Part shown: one piece after another, positions 34,266 to 42,525 of the stretch | Position numbering within the stretch: position 1 is the first letter of the stretch | Layout of the letters: each line of letters begins with the position of its first letter | Assembly: GCA_016839365.1 (NCBI GenBank) | Contig: JAEOUH010000067.1 | Location: 1 to 53,935, forward strand | From: Candidatus Hermodarchaeota archaeon | GTDB lineage: Archaea > Asgardarchaeota > Hermodarchaeia > Hermodarchaeales > Hermodarchaeaceae | Reading direction: 5' to 3' | DNA: 53,935 nt | The notes under the pieces: model-generated | Told to the model about the DNA's origin: nothing | What the model saw: only the letters and a program-made list of their open reading frames with translations | The model's database searches: none | Program-made: the position numbers and the translations under genes

Positions 34266-35426
34266 TTACAGATCATATTCTTTGAAGACTTCGCGCTGGA
34301 TGAGGTATCTCAGAATTTCAGCAGTGCCTCCACCAATCGTCATCAAGCGCGCATCACGAAGGAATCGCTCCACTGGTCGTTGTTTCGTATATCCAATTCC
34401 GCCTAGTACCTGGAGGGCATCCGTAGCAGTTTCGATGGACTTCTCACAAGCATAGAGTTTTGCAATGGCTGCATCCTTGGTCGCGGATTTCCCAGCATCG
34501 ATTAATCGGGCTGCTTTATAGGTTAGTAACCGAGCGGCTTCAAGTCTTGTAGCCATATCGGCAATTTTGAAGCTAATACCTTCAAACTCACGGATCTTCC
34601 GTCGAAATTGCACTCGATGATTGCTATAATGCACCGCCTCTTCCATCGCGGCACGAGCAACTCCATTCATTTCAGCTGCGAGAATCGTGCGTTCAGCATC
34701 AAGTCCAGCCATGACAACACGGAATCCACCATTAAGATCTCCGAGGATTTGTTCCTCTGAAACCTCCACATCATTGAGGGCTAGTCGACCTACATGCGCC
34801 CCATGCATACCCAACAATTCGTATTCTTCGACGACTTCAAATCCTTTTGCCTTGGTTTCAACAATGAAGGCAGTCATTCCTTGTTTGGCTTTTACTGTTG
34901 GATCGGTGACGGTGTAACAGAGCAGATAGTCGGCAACCGGTCCGTTGGTGATAAACCGTTTTTCACCATTAATAACATATTTACTACCCCGCTTTTCTGC
35001 ACGCGTTTCGGTTCCGGCAACATCGCTGCCAACGTTTGGTTCTGTAATTCCCAAAGCACCAATCTTTTCGCCCTTCGCCACGGGGGCTAGGTATTTCTTC
35101 TTCTGGGCTTCAGTGCCGAATTCATAGACTGGATGTGCAAAGAGTATACACGATGCGACTCTGGCCATGTCAAAGCCTGCGTGGACTGCACAGATTTCTT
35201 CAGTGACCAATACCTCATACATTAACCCTTTTCCAATTCCGCCATATTCAAGGGGATACCGGGATCCCAGGTATCCCGCTTTGCCAAACTTTCGAATAAT
35301 ATCCCAGGCCTCTACTTTGCCTTGCTCTATATCTTCAGCCACCGGTGCTAGAGTCTTCTGTACGAAATCACGGGCCTTTATTTGAAACTTAATCTCATCT
35401 TCGGAAAGGAATGCGATCTCTGTCAT
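34266..35426 (-). CDS. Acyl-CoA dehydrogenase
   Basis: The 386-residue protein has the acyl-CoA dehydrogenase layout: an N-terminal helical domain, the FAD/substrate strand domain with GITEPNVGSDVAG and RFITNG, and the C-terminal helical domain with ALQVLGGIGYTKQRPVERFLRDARL. At the end the usual catalytic EGT motif reads GGGT, so the base is not at the short/medium-chain position. Glu in LDAERTILAA, at the isovaleryl-/long-chain-type helix-G position, is the likely base. It oxidises an acyl-CoA to the enoyl-CoA with FAD. ATG 35426 is chosen over upstream codons, which do not fit the family. No electron-transfer flavoprotein or hydratase gene is adjacent. Confidence 0.92.
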   Translation of the reverse strand: MTEIAFLSEDEIKFQIKARDFVQKTLAPVAEDIEQGKVEAWDIIRKFGKAGYLGSRYPLEYGGIGKGLMYEVLVTEEICAVHAGFDMARVASCILFAHPVYEFGTEAQKKKYLAPVAKGEKIGALGITEPNVGSDVAGTETRAEKRGSKYVINGEKRFITNGPVADYLLCYTVTDPTVKAKQGMTAFIVETKAKGFEVVEEYELLGMHGAHVGRLALNDVEVSEEQILGDLNGGFRVVMAGLDAERTILAAEMNGVARAAMEEAVHYSNHRVQFRRKIREFEGISFKIADMATRLEAARLLTYKAARLIDAGKSATKDAAIAKLYACEKSIETATDALQVLGGIGYTKQRPVERFLRDARLMTIGGGTAEILRYLIQREVFKEYDL

Positions 35427-35526
35427 GGTAATCACAAATCGAATAAATGCTAAGTCGAGAAACATAAGACGCGGGTTTTTAAAGTACTTCGCCACGCGCA
35501 AAAAAGAATTATGTTGATATCTAAGG

Positions 35527-35928
35527 TCAAGCCTCTTTCTGCCGCTTGGACTTATGCAGAGCGGATACAGCTTGTTTCCGGGTCTGCCGTTTAATCTCCT
35601 CGATTTGCTCAATGGCTGGGAGAATTGTGTCCACTAGCTCGCTTTTCGCTTGGATACCCTCATGGGTTAGAAACGCCACGGCTTCACTTCGACTCTTGAA
35701 AATCTCTAGTGCAATTAACGCATCGACGATTCTCAAATCTGAGTCCCACAGTCGGGTCATCACAATATTGTCTCGACGTTTCGCTTCAGGAAGATCGCCT
35801 TTCATGAAGAGCTGTTTTAACTCTTCCATTACTTCCTGCTTCAATGCAGGTGTCATATCCAGGTCATCCGTTGTGACTGAGGCTGCAGGAGTTCTCCGCT
35901 TCGTTTTGGTCTTGGACGAGGAGGTCAT
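35527..35928 (-). CDS. Ribbon-helix-helix-like protein
   Basis: The 133-residue protein has a basic, disordered N-terminus (SSSKTKTKRRTPAAS), a helix, then a ribbon-helix-helix-like stretch (NIVMTRLWDSDLRIVDALIA followed by FKSRSEAVAFLTHEGI), in which the SRSEA turn is typical, and a charged C-terminal helix (EQIEEIKRQTRKQ). It probably binds DNA as a dimer. It is divergent from the sulfur-relay operon (169 bp apart) and could regulate it (inference). Confidence 0.6.
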   Translation of the reverse strand: MTSSSKTKTKRRTPAASVTTDDLDMTPALKQEVMEELKQLFMKGDLPEAKRRDNIVMTRLWDSDLRIVDALIALEIFKSRSEAVAFLTHEGIQAKSELVDTILPAIEQIEEIKRQTRKQAVSALHKSKRQKEA

Positions 35929-36036
35929 AGGCTTTCCCTATTCTATTGGTGAGTGAAACTTAGCATTTTAGCGTTACGCCTCACCGTCTTTATGCGTTAC
36001 ATTATTGCACTTTGGTAGGTTGTTAGTGATTGGGGC

Positions 36037-36075
36037 AAGCTTAAATACGGGTAGAACTTAACACTGTTAAGCTTA
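36037..36075 (+). promoter_or_regulatory. Promoter of the sulfur operon with palindrome at the transcription start
   Basis: A TATA-like TTAAATAC (36041-36048) is followed by the perfect palindrome CTTAACACTGTTAAG (36057-36071), placed where transcription should start. AAGCTTA occurs twice (36037-36043 and 36069-36075), at both ends of the element. This is a strong repressor-site candidate for the operon starting at 36098. Confidence 0.5.
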
Positions 36076-36097
36076 GGGATTTCAGAGGCGCATTGGA

Positions 36098-36367
36098 ATG
36101 TCTGAAGAATCAAAGAAAACAACACACAGCAAGGTCGAAATCCATCACACGATTGATGCACGGGGTCTGTATTGTCCAATACCCGTGTACAAGACCAGGC
36201 AGGCAGTGCTAGAAGCTAAACCCGATGAAGTTGTCGAAGTGCTAGCTGACGATCCTGCCTCAGAAGAGGACATATCACGATGGGCAAAACGCACTGGAAA
36301 CACGATTTTAAAAATCGAACATTGTGAAGATTATCTTCGGTTCCTGGTTCAAAAGACTGAGAAGTGA
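36098..36367 (+). CDS. tusA: TusA/SirA-family sulfur carrier protein
   Basis: The 89-residue protein has the TusA fold with the diagnostic CPxP motif (ARGLYCPIPVYKTRQA), whose Cys carries persulfide sulfur, and the DDPASEEDISRW segment. It passes sulfur from cysteine desulfurase or DsrE-type donors to tRNA, molybdopterin or other acceptors in the cytoplasm. It is the first of four closely spaced genes (6 nt to the next). A 12-residue polar N-terminal extension precedes the fold. Confidence 0.88.
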   Translation: MSEESKKTTHSKVEIHHTIDARGLYCPIPVYKTRQAVLEAKPDEVVEVLADDPASEEDISRWAKRTGNTILKIEHCEDYLRFLVQKTEK

Positions 36368-36373
36368 GTAAAA

Positions 36374-36736
36374 ATGCCAAAAAAAATCTTATATATAGTA
36401 ACAAGCGGAACAGACGAACCCCACCGGCTTTATGCTCCATTTGTATTAGCCACTACCGCTAGAGCAATGGATATTGATGCCACAATCTACTTTCTTATTA
36501 ACGGTGTTATGGTCATGAAACAAGGGGAAGCTGAAAAAATCCAGTTAGGTAGTTTTCCTCCACTTAAGGAGGTTATCGACCAGGCTATCAAAGCTGGAGT
36601 TAAACTGATGGCCTGTGACCAAAGCACACAGATGTTAGGTTTAGAACGTGGCGGTTACTTGAAAGAATGTGGAGTCGTTGGGTCAGCAACCCTAAACGAT
36701 CTTGCTTTAGAAGCTGATGCAATCCTAAGCTTCTAG
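36374..36736 (+). CDS. DsrE/DsrF-family sulfurtransferase
   Basis: The 120-residue protein has the DsrE-like fold (KILYIVTSGTDEPHRLYAPF, then DATIYFLINGVMVM and the helix GVKLMACDQSTQML). Cys in MACDQS is at the expected reactive position. Family members form trimers or hexamers and hand persulfide sulfur to TusA. Here the gene directly follows TusA and precedes an IscS-like gene by 34 nt, so it probably works in this relay. Confidence 0.82.
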   Translation: MPKKILYIVTSGTDEPHRLYAPFVLATTARAMDIDATIYFLINGVMVMKQGEAEKIQLGSFPPLKEVIDQAIKAGVKLMACDQSTQMLGLERGGYLKECGVVGSATLNDLALEADAILSF

Positions 36737-36770
36737 CACCGCATGGATATGAAATAGGGAGTGATTTGCC

Positions 36771-37982
36771 ATGGTGGAACAGGTCAATTTCAATCATAGT
36801 GCAGGAGTACCGATTGATGAACGAGTCCTTGCAGCAATGCAACCCTATTTCCGAACTTATTATGGTAATCCCGGCTCCGTGCATACAGCGGGACAACAAT
36901 CAGCAAAGGCTGTTGAGAATGCCCGAATCCAAGTCGCCCGACTCATCGGTGCGGATGCAAAAGATAAAATCATCTTCACAAGTGGAGCCACGGAATCAAA
37001 CAATTTGGCTTTGCAGGGCTTTGCCTATCGTAACCGTAGGAAAGGGAACCATATCATCCTCTCACAGGTTGAACACCTCAGCATCATCAATACAGTGAAA
37101 TTCCTCAACAAACAGGGATTCGAATCGACGCAAGTGCCTGTGGATGAATTTGGGTTAGTGAACACAAAAGCACTCGAAGAGGCAATCACTGACCAGACCA
37201 TCCTCATATCAATTCAGCATGCTAATAATGAAGTAGGTACAGTCCAGCCTTTAGCAGAGATTGGAAAAATCGCCAAAAGCGCTGAAATTCCATTACACGT
37301 GGATGCTGTGGCTAGCGCCGGTCAAATCCCCATCAACGTTTCTGACCATGGAATTTCGTTATTAACCCTATCATCAAATGACCTTTATGGTCCAAAAGGA
37401 GTGGGTGCCCTTTACTTGGAGAAAGGGATTGCTGTTCAAACAATTATCCTTGGTGGAGGTCAAGAGTATGGTATCCGGTCCGGATCAGAAAATGTTCCTG
37501 GAATCGTTGGAATGGGGCTAGCCGCAGAGATAGCTATGAGACAGCAACCGGAATTTGCCAGTTATCTTACAGGACTACGTGATGACTTGATACAAGGAAT
37601 ACTCAAAAAAGTCGATGAAGCATATTTGAATGGTCATCCAACCAAACGCTTACCGAACAATGCTAATATCCGGTTTAGCTATATTGAGGGTGAAGCAATC
37701 ACCTTGCATTTAAGTTTCCAAGGTTTTTTGGTTGCAACTAGCTCTGCCTGTACTTCAAAAACACTAGCCCCCTCACATTGCTTAATGAGCATGGGCATTT
37801 CAGAAGCTGAAGCCCACGGGGCACTCCAACTCACATTAGGACGTGAAAACACTCAAGCACAAATCGATCGATTTGTTGAGGTGCTTCCACCAATTGTCGA
37901 AAAGCTGCGGGCAATGTCACCGCTTTCAAAAGATGTACCATACGAACTGTTTGAAAACGAAGAGCATGAACATCATCATTAA
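36771..37982 (+). CDS. IscS/NifS-like protein lacking the PLP-binding lysine
   Basis: The 403-residue protein aligns along its full length with class I cysteine desulfurases. His102 (EHLS), Asp178 (HVDAV), Arg236 (RSGSEN) and the mobile-loop Cys327 (SSACTSK) are kept. The position of the Schiff-base lysine is changed: the usual S-x-HK-YGPKG reads SSNDLYGPKG, so His-Lys is Asn203-Asp204. The PLP-contacting Gln is Ala181. The Archaeoglobus fulgidus IscS, as I recall, carries Asp at the same position and needs no covalent PLP, yet forms a complex with IscU. The likely role is thus a cluster-assembly or persulfide scaffold, not a normal desulfurase. The C-terminal EHEHHH tail is metal-binding-like. 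Confidence 0.85.
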   Translation: MVEQVNFNHSAGVPIDERVLAAMQPYFRTYYGNPGSVHTAGQQSAKAVENARIQVARLIGADAKDKIIFTSGATESNNLALQGFAYRNRRKGNHIILSQVEHLSIINTVKFLNKQGFESTQVPVDEFGLVNTKALEEAITDQTILISIQHANNEVGTVQPLAEIGKIAKSAEIPLHVDAVASAGQIPINVSDHGISLLTLSSNDLYGPKGVGALYLEKGIAVQTIILGGGQEYGIRSGSENVPGIVGMGLAAEIAMRQQPEFASYLTGLRDDLIQGILKKVDEAYLNGHPTKRLPNNANIRFSYIEGEAITLHLSFQGFLVATSSACTSKTLAPSHCLMSMGISEAEAHGALQLTLGRENTQAQIDRFVEVLPPIVEKLRAMSPLSKDVPYELFENEEHEHHH

Positions 37983-38007
37983 TCACTAGAAAAGGAGATG
38001 AAACAAC

Positions 38008-38397
38008 GTGTACAGCGAAAAAGTTGTAGAACATTTCACTAATCCCCGAAACATGGGAGAAATGGAAGATGCCGATGCAGTAGGAAAAGTTGGAAATCCA
38101 ACTTGTGGAGATCTCATCTGGATCTACATCAAAGTCAAAGATGACATCATAACCGATGTCAAATTCAAGACCTTTGGGTGTGCAGCAGCCATCGCCACAT
38201 CGAGTATGGTGACTGAACTTACGAAAGGGAAGACTCTCAAGGAGGCCTACCAGATTACTCGTAATGATGTCGCGGATAATCTCCAAGGTCTCCCTCCAAT
38301 CAAAATGCACTGTTCGAACCTAGCTGCAGATGGTCTACACAAAGCCATAGAAGATTATCTTAGGAAGACAGGACGAACAATCGAGGACCTCAAATAG
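38008..38397 (+). CDS. iscU: IscU-type iron-sulfur cluster scaffold
   Basis: The 129-residue protein has all IscU landmarks: Cys33 and Asp35 (NPTCGD), Cys58 (FGCAAAIA) and Lys99-x-x-Cys102 (PPIKMHC). It assembles a 2Fe-2S cluster with the IscS partner and passes it on. Asp35 stabilises the labile cluster. The gene starts 25 nt behind the IscS-like gene, so the pair is an operon and mirrors the IscU-IscS pair of Archaeoglobus. No IscA, ferredoxin or HscAB genes are present here. Confidence 0.92.
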   Translation: MYSEKVVEHFTNPRNMGEMEDADAVGKVGNPTCGDLIWIYIKVKDDIITDVKFKTFGCAAAIATSSMVTELTKGKTLKEAYQITRNDVADNLQGLPPIKMHCSNLAADGLHKAIEDYLRKTGRTIEDLK

Positions 38398-38408
38398 ATT
38401 CTGATCCT

Positions 38409-38789
38409 CTACTCAGCAGATTTGATGTGTTTCTTGATTTCTGCTTTGAAGGTGTCCGATGATACAGGCTTAATCAGGTAACCTTTTGCCCCCAAATCCA
38501 TGACCTCTTGCACGGTTTCGTGATCATCGATTGCTGTCAAAGCGACGATGGGGATATCAGGATACTCCTGTGAAACCTGCTGAATGAGGTCGGTACCACG
38601 AATTTTTGGTAATACTAGGTCCACAAAGAAGATGTCTGGTGGATTAGCCCTAAGCTTGGCGAGAGCCTCCTCTCCATCAAGTGCGGTTTCAATCTCATAG
38701 TCACGAAGGAGTAGCTGGGCCGAACGGAGAAAGTGTGGTGAATCATCTGCTAAGAGGATGTGGATTTTATCCGATTTCTTGGAAGCCAA
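38409..38789 (-). CDS. Stand-alone CheY-like response regulator receiver
   Basis: The 126-residue protein is a single receiver domain: acidic pocket ILLADDSP, phospho-acceptor Asp in FFVDLVLP, switch Thr in VALTAID and Lys in YLIKPVS are all kept, and no output domain follows. TTG 38789 is preferred: it overlaps the end of the tandem KaiC-like gene by 23 nt and lies just before the fold. The longer frame to 38894 only shadows that gene. A free receiver co-translated with a KaiC-like ATPase suggests that phosphorylation controls that ATPase or the adjacent GTPase. The six-PAS kinase at 44173-47178 is the obvious candidate donor (inference). Confidence 0.87.
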   Translation of the reverse strand: MASKKSDKIHILLADDSPHFLRSAQLLLRDYEIETALDGEEALAKLRANPPDIFFVDLVLPKIRGTDLIQQVSQEYPDIPIVALTAIDDHETVQEVMDLGAKGYLIKPVSSDTFKAEIKKHIKSAE

Positions 38790-40233
38790 TTTGAGGGTTT
38801 CCCTCCACAAGGTGTGTGAAGATGCAGTATTGAGGAGTCGAGGGATTGATTCCGTGAAAGACTGTAACTCCTTCCTTAACTGCCAATTGAACATGAATGT
38901 CGGCTAGATCTGCCAGATATCGGTTGATATCCTTAGTGCTGCTATAACCAATGGTGACGGCTAAGTTACTTTCCGTAGCAGTATCATTGGCAATCCGTGT
39001 AGCCCAACGAGGTAATTCTGTTGGACCCAACCACGAATGTAACCAACCAAAGCCCACAATGCTTAGTAGATTTTTACAACCTTGATTTCGGAGTTCTTCT
39101 AACACCATACTCCACGCATTCTCAAGATCGGAGCCTTCACGGAATGCCACGGTCTTGTAATATGGTTCACCCAGTTCTCCGGTTGCACTGGAAACACCTA
39201 AGCTAGTCGCCGCACTAGCGAAGAATCGGAGGCGAGTGTTGAGTTGGTCAACAAATCCGTAGCGAAGTGAGGCTGCTTTAAGTCGACGAAAGCTCAGTTT
39301 GTTTGGTGGAACAATGACAACTCCGCTGTCTTGGCGCAGGAAGTTGGCCACCATACTGAAGACTAAACTGTGAATCGTTTCGTTGGCAACACCTTCAGCG
39401 ACATCAATGAAGAATGTGCTTCCTCGGCGGAAACCGCCAAACACAGTATCTAGTTCTGGGACTCCTGATGAAAAACGACCGCCAGTGTGGGCGATAACTT
39501 CGAAATCGGAAACACGGTTGGCTTGTTCTGCATCAAATGAATGTAAAATGGTAAATCGGCTACCCCTAAGAGAAAACCCGCGCATACCTTGATCTATTGG
39601 GGTCCCACGAAGCTTGATTAACTGAAAACTACGCCACATCCGCTCTGCAGTGAATTCCTTTGTGACACAGACAATACCATCAACGATATGATCTAGCGTC
39701 GATTCTTCAACTCCCTCTACAATGAGAATGATTTTCCCACAGAGGATCCGACCAAGATTCGTTAAAGCGCTGGTCAGGCGCTGAGGGTCAGCCTGTGCGG
39801 CTTCTATAATCGCATCGAACGAGTCTATGACACACACAGGATTGGCAAGGTTTTGTAGTCGATCATTAACGGCGCTAATAAACGTCAACTCGTCGGAGTA
39901 GACCATTCGATTAGTAAAAGGCTCACCGCACTCTAGGGTGGTTTCAGGAACTCCCATGAGTGATGGTGTCGCATCGATGATTTGATTTTCGGAAAGCATC
40001 TGAAATGCCCAAGGAAATTGGGTTTTCAGGCTTGAGCTTGCAACACGTGTTGAAAGGTACACAAAGTTTTCGACCTTAAATTTCTCTGGAAGCGCCTCGG
40101 CAAGATGGCCAAGTAAGGATAAGGCAAGTGTGGATTTCCCAGTACCTGATTTCCCCTTGATGAGAAGGGTTTGTCCCTGTTCTTGGTTCAGGAATTCAGT
40201 GATTTCCCTTGGGAGCGTCACGAGTTCAAGCAC
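38767..40233 (-). CDS. Tandem KaiC/RecA-superfamily ATPase-like protein
   Basis: The 488-residue protein consists of two KaiC-like domains. Domain 1 (about 1-240) has a good P-loop GKSGTGKST and Walker B-like VCVIDSFDAI, and ends with the KaiC-type RSFQLIKLRGTPID segment. Domain 2 (about 250-480) starts with GGRFSSGVPELDTVFGGF, the usual KaiC opening, but its P-loop position reads DVAEGVANET and its Walker B region is degraded, so it probably does not hydrolyse ATP. The arrangement of one active and one dead domain fits a switch or scaffold. It lies 9 nt behind the GTPase gene and overlaps the receiver gene. Confidence 0.83.
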   Translation of the reverse strand: MLELVTLPREITEFLNQEQGQTLLIKGKSGTGKSTLALSLLGHLAEALPEKFKVENFVYLSTRVASSSLKTQFPWAFQMLSENQIIDATPSLMGVPETTLECGEPFTNRMVYSDELTFISAVNDRLQNLANPVCVIDSFDAIIEAAQADPQRLTSALTNLGRILCGKIILIVEGVEESTLDHIVDGIVCVTKEFTAERMWRSFQLIKLRGTPIDQGMRGFSLRGSRFTILHSFDAEQANRVSDFEVIAHTGGRFSSGVPELDTVFGGFRRGSTFFIDVAEGVANETIHSLVFSMVANFLRQDSGVVIVPPNKLSFRRLKAASLRYGFVDQLNTRLRFFASAATSLGVSSATGELGEPYYKTVAFREGSDLENAWSMVLEELRNQGCKNLLSIVGFGWLHSWLGPTELPRWATRIANDTATESNLAVTIGYSSTKDINRYLADLADIHVQLAVKEGVTVFHGINPSTPQYCIFTHLVEGNPQIGFQEIG

Positions 40234-40242
40234 CTTTTTCTG

Positions 40243-40782
40243 TTATTTTGTTGAAGCGAGAGTATGTTCTAAGAGATATTCAGAGATGGTTTGAAAGAGT
40301 TCTTTGACATTGGTTCCGTCCTTAGCCGAGGTTTCGAGGTAACCGAGCATATTCAAATTCTTTCCAACTTTCTCAGCTGTGGTAGGTTTTACCATCCGGT
40401 CTTCCATTAAATCTGCCTTGTTGCCAACAAGGAACAAGAGCACTTCAGGTGCACCCTGGCGTACATCTTTCACCCATTCTTTGACACAGTCAAGAGTATC
40501 TTTCCTTGTTAAATCAAACACCACGATTGCGAAGTCAGTGCCGAAAAGATATTGCACACGAACCCGACGGAAGGAGGTTTGACCGGCCAAATCCCAAACT
40601 TGCAGCGATACATCTGAGCCTCTAACGCTGGTCTGAAACGAGGAGATGGCAGCACCAAGAGTTGCTTTGTAGCCCTCATCAAAGGAATCAGTCATGTAGC
40701 GTTTAATCAGTGAAGTTTTCCCCACTGCATAATCACCAATTACTGAAACCTTGAACATGTATCGGCTACTTTTAGGGTTCAT
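40243..40782 (-). CDS. Ras/Rab-like small GTPase
   Basis: The 179-residue protein is a minimal Ras-superfamily G domain: GDYAVGKT (16-23), switch I Thr41, DLAGQ (64-68), NKAD (121-124) and ETSAK (150-154) are all present. It lacks a C-terminal cysteine for lipid attachment and has no insert, unlike MglA (which has TAPGQ). It hydrolyses GTP and toggles a partner. The gene is the first of a tight three-gene unit with a KaiC-like ATPase and a receiver, so its partner is probably one of those. Met9 (MFKVSV) is an alternative start. Confidence 0.93.
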   Translation of the reverse strand: MNPKSSRYMFKVSVIGDYAVGKTSLIKRYMTDSFDEGYKATLGAAISSFQTSVRGSDVSLQVWDLAGQTSFRRVRVQYLFGTDFAIVVFDLTRKDTLDCVKEWVKDVRQGAPEVLLFLVGNKADLMEDRMVKPTTAEKVGKNLNMLGYLETSAKDGTNVKELFQTISEYLLEHTLASTK

Positions 40783-40881
40783 TTTCTATCACCAAACCCA
40801 GTTGATTGTTACCCTCGTGCAGTTCCTTTCTTTTTGTTGAGATTTAAGCTAGTTGGTTGAATGTAGTTGCTCTTGGCTGGT

Positions 40882-41622
40882 TTATTGTATGGGTGGAAGG
40901 TCAGAGACTTGCATACCTTTTTCTCCAATTATGAGAAGAAGGGGGTTCATTTGATGGCTGGTTCCTCGCATTTTGCCGATTTCTATAGTTCGAATGCGGA
41001 CAGTTCCCTGGCTCATAAGCTTCATCATGATGACTCCATCCATTAGAAAGCCTTCGACATCAAACCTACCGATACTATCCCCGGTAGGGCTTTCTACTGC
41101 TACCAGGCAGGTGGCTTGGCTCATGCGAAGGGAACGTACCATATTCAGTAAGTCGTGACGAATCCGGAAGAGATCTTTATGTTGTAGCGTTAAGGTCGAA
41201 ATAGAGTCAATAGCAACACGTTTAGCCTTCACGCGACGAATTTCACGGTGAATCAAGGAGAGAAGGGATTCCATGGTAAATTCTTCTCTACCAAGAACTG
41301 GATGTTCCGGTTTGAGAACCACTCGTTCATTTTGAATCATTGGCGAGGCATCGACCAATGCGATTAACCCCTTATCCATGAGTTCTTGCAAATCCCAGCC
41401 AAATTGTTTCATGTTCCTGATGGTAGAGGTGAGGGTTTCTTCCATTGATACGAGAACACCAGGTTCTTTGAATTGCGAGGCGCCGTTGGCAAGGAACTGG
41501 TTCATTAAAATGGATTTGCCGGTTCCAGGACCGCCACTAATAAGAATCACTGAACCTTTGGGAAATCCACCATGCAAAGCTTCATCTAACCCTGGTACAC
41601 CTGATTTTGTCTTTTCAGCCAC
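40882..41622 (-). CDS. KaiC-like ATPase, single domain with intact P-loop
   Basis: The 246-residue protein opens with the KaiC signature TKSGVPGLDEALHGGFPKGS, has P-loop GGPGTGKS, a MEETLTSTIRNMKQFGWDL segment, Walker B-like RVAIDSIST and the end with RIRTIEIGKMRGTSHQM. It is a single-domain archaeal KaiC-type protein, likely a hexamer with ATPase or kinase activity. GTG 41622 (VAEKTKSG) lies behind GGGGGAT and is preferred to ATG 41658. It precedes the GTPase gene by 99 nt on the same strand. Confidence 0.88.
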   Translation of the reverse strand: MAEKTKSGVPGLDEALHGGFPKGSVILISGGPGTGKSILMNQFLANGASQFKEPGVLVSMEETLTSTIRNMKQFGWDLQELMDKGLIALVDASPMIQNERVVLKPEHPVLGREEFTMESLLSLIHREIRRVKAKRVAIDSISTLTLQHKDLFRIRHDLLNMVRSLRMSQATCLVAVESPTGDSIGRFDVEGFLMDGVIMMKLMSQGTVRIRTIEIGKMRGTSHQMNPLLLIIGEKGMQVSDLPPIQ

Positions 41623-41817
41623 ACTAATCCCCCGATTAGTTAGTCTCCTACTATTCAAGTACCAAGATGGTGGCTTAAGAGGTTTCCGTCTCTCCTCAAT
41701 ATAACCATGAACAACTACAGACTTCCCAAAACCTTTATTCCTACTCAGGAGAGCTAGACTATGAACTTGGCTACAGAGCCAATCTGAGGTGCGAATAAGA
41801 GAACCGAGGGGGCTATC

Positions 41818-42525
41818 GTGATCCTCGACCCAATCCTACAGGGTGGGCTCCCACAGGGAACAAGTATTGCCCTAGTCGGGCAACCAGGGTCGGGAAAAAC
41901 CTGCTTCAGTCTCCAATTTGCGTTGGATACAGCAAAAAAAGGGCTTGATGTCCTCTACCTTTCAACGGAAAATACGCCATCCTCACTTATCCAGCAAGCC
42001 CGTAGTTTTGGTCTTCCTTTTCCTGACCAGCCTGGTAAACTTCCCATTCATTTTGTCGATGCATATAGTTGGAGAATTGGAATGCAAAACGATCCCTTTG
42101 CATTTAATCGTATCAACAATCCAGGAAATCTAAATGAAGTCAATTTGATAATGACGGACCAAGCCAAGATTTTAGATCCAGGTTCTGTTGTCATTATTGA
42201 TTCGGTGTCAGGACTCAGCCTGTCTGCCCCAGATGAGCAACGCATCCGAACCTTTGTTCACAGCATCGCACAACGCATCATTAACCTCAAAAAAATACTT
42301 ATCCTCGTCTTAGAAGACCAAGCCCACGATCCGGAGCTAATTACCAATCTTCGGTCCTTAGTCCAAGGCTCGATTTATACAAAAGTGGTGGATGGCCCCA
42401 AAGGGTCCCTAAGTTGGTTACTCCGCATGTACAGCCTAATTGGAGTACAACATGAGACTAAATGGCACCAAGTGAAAATTGGGAAAAATGGGCTTTTCCT
42501 GCAAGGAGGGACTAGCTATGAGTGA
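41818..42525 (+). CDS. KaiC/RecA-like ATPase A of a translationally coupled pair
   Basis: The 235-residue protein has a complete P-loop GQPGSGKT (about 21-28), a Walker B-like VVIIDSVSGL and a TENTPSSLIQQARSFGL segment typical of KaiC/RecA-fold proteins. The start is GTG 41818 with GAGGGGG about 5 nt upstream. Its stop overlaps the start of the next gene by 8 nt, so the products are probably made in fixed ratio. Function unknown. A heteromeric ring with the degenerate partner is a reasonable inference. Confidence 0.75.
   Translation: MILDPILQGGLPQGTSIALVGQPGSGKTCFSLQFALDTAKKGLDVLYLSTENTPSSLIQQARSFGLPFPDQPGKLPIHFVDAYSWRIGMQNDPFAFNRINNPGNLNEVNLIMTDQAKILDPGSVVIIDSVSGLSLSAPDEQRIRTFVHSIAQRIINLKKILILVLEDQAHDPELITNLRSLVQGSIYTKVVDGPKGSLSWLLRMYSLIGVQHETKWHQVKIGKNGLFLQGGTSYE

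Noticed and set aside
37384..37398. Lysine of the GPKG motif as substitute PLP lysine in the IscS-like protein
   Set aside because: That lysine is also present in normal desulfurases in addition to the Schiff-base lysine, so it is not a replacement on family grounds.
38790..38894. Longer start for the response regulator
   Set aside because: The extra residues lie wholly inside the KaiC-like gene in another frame and precede the receiver fold; TTG 38789 fits better.
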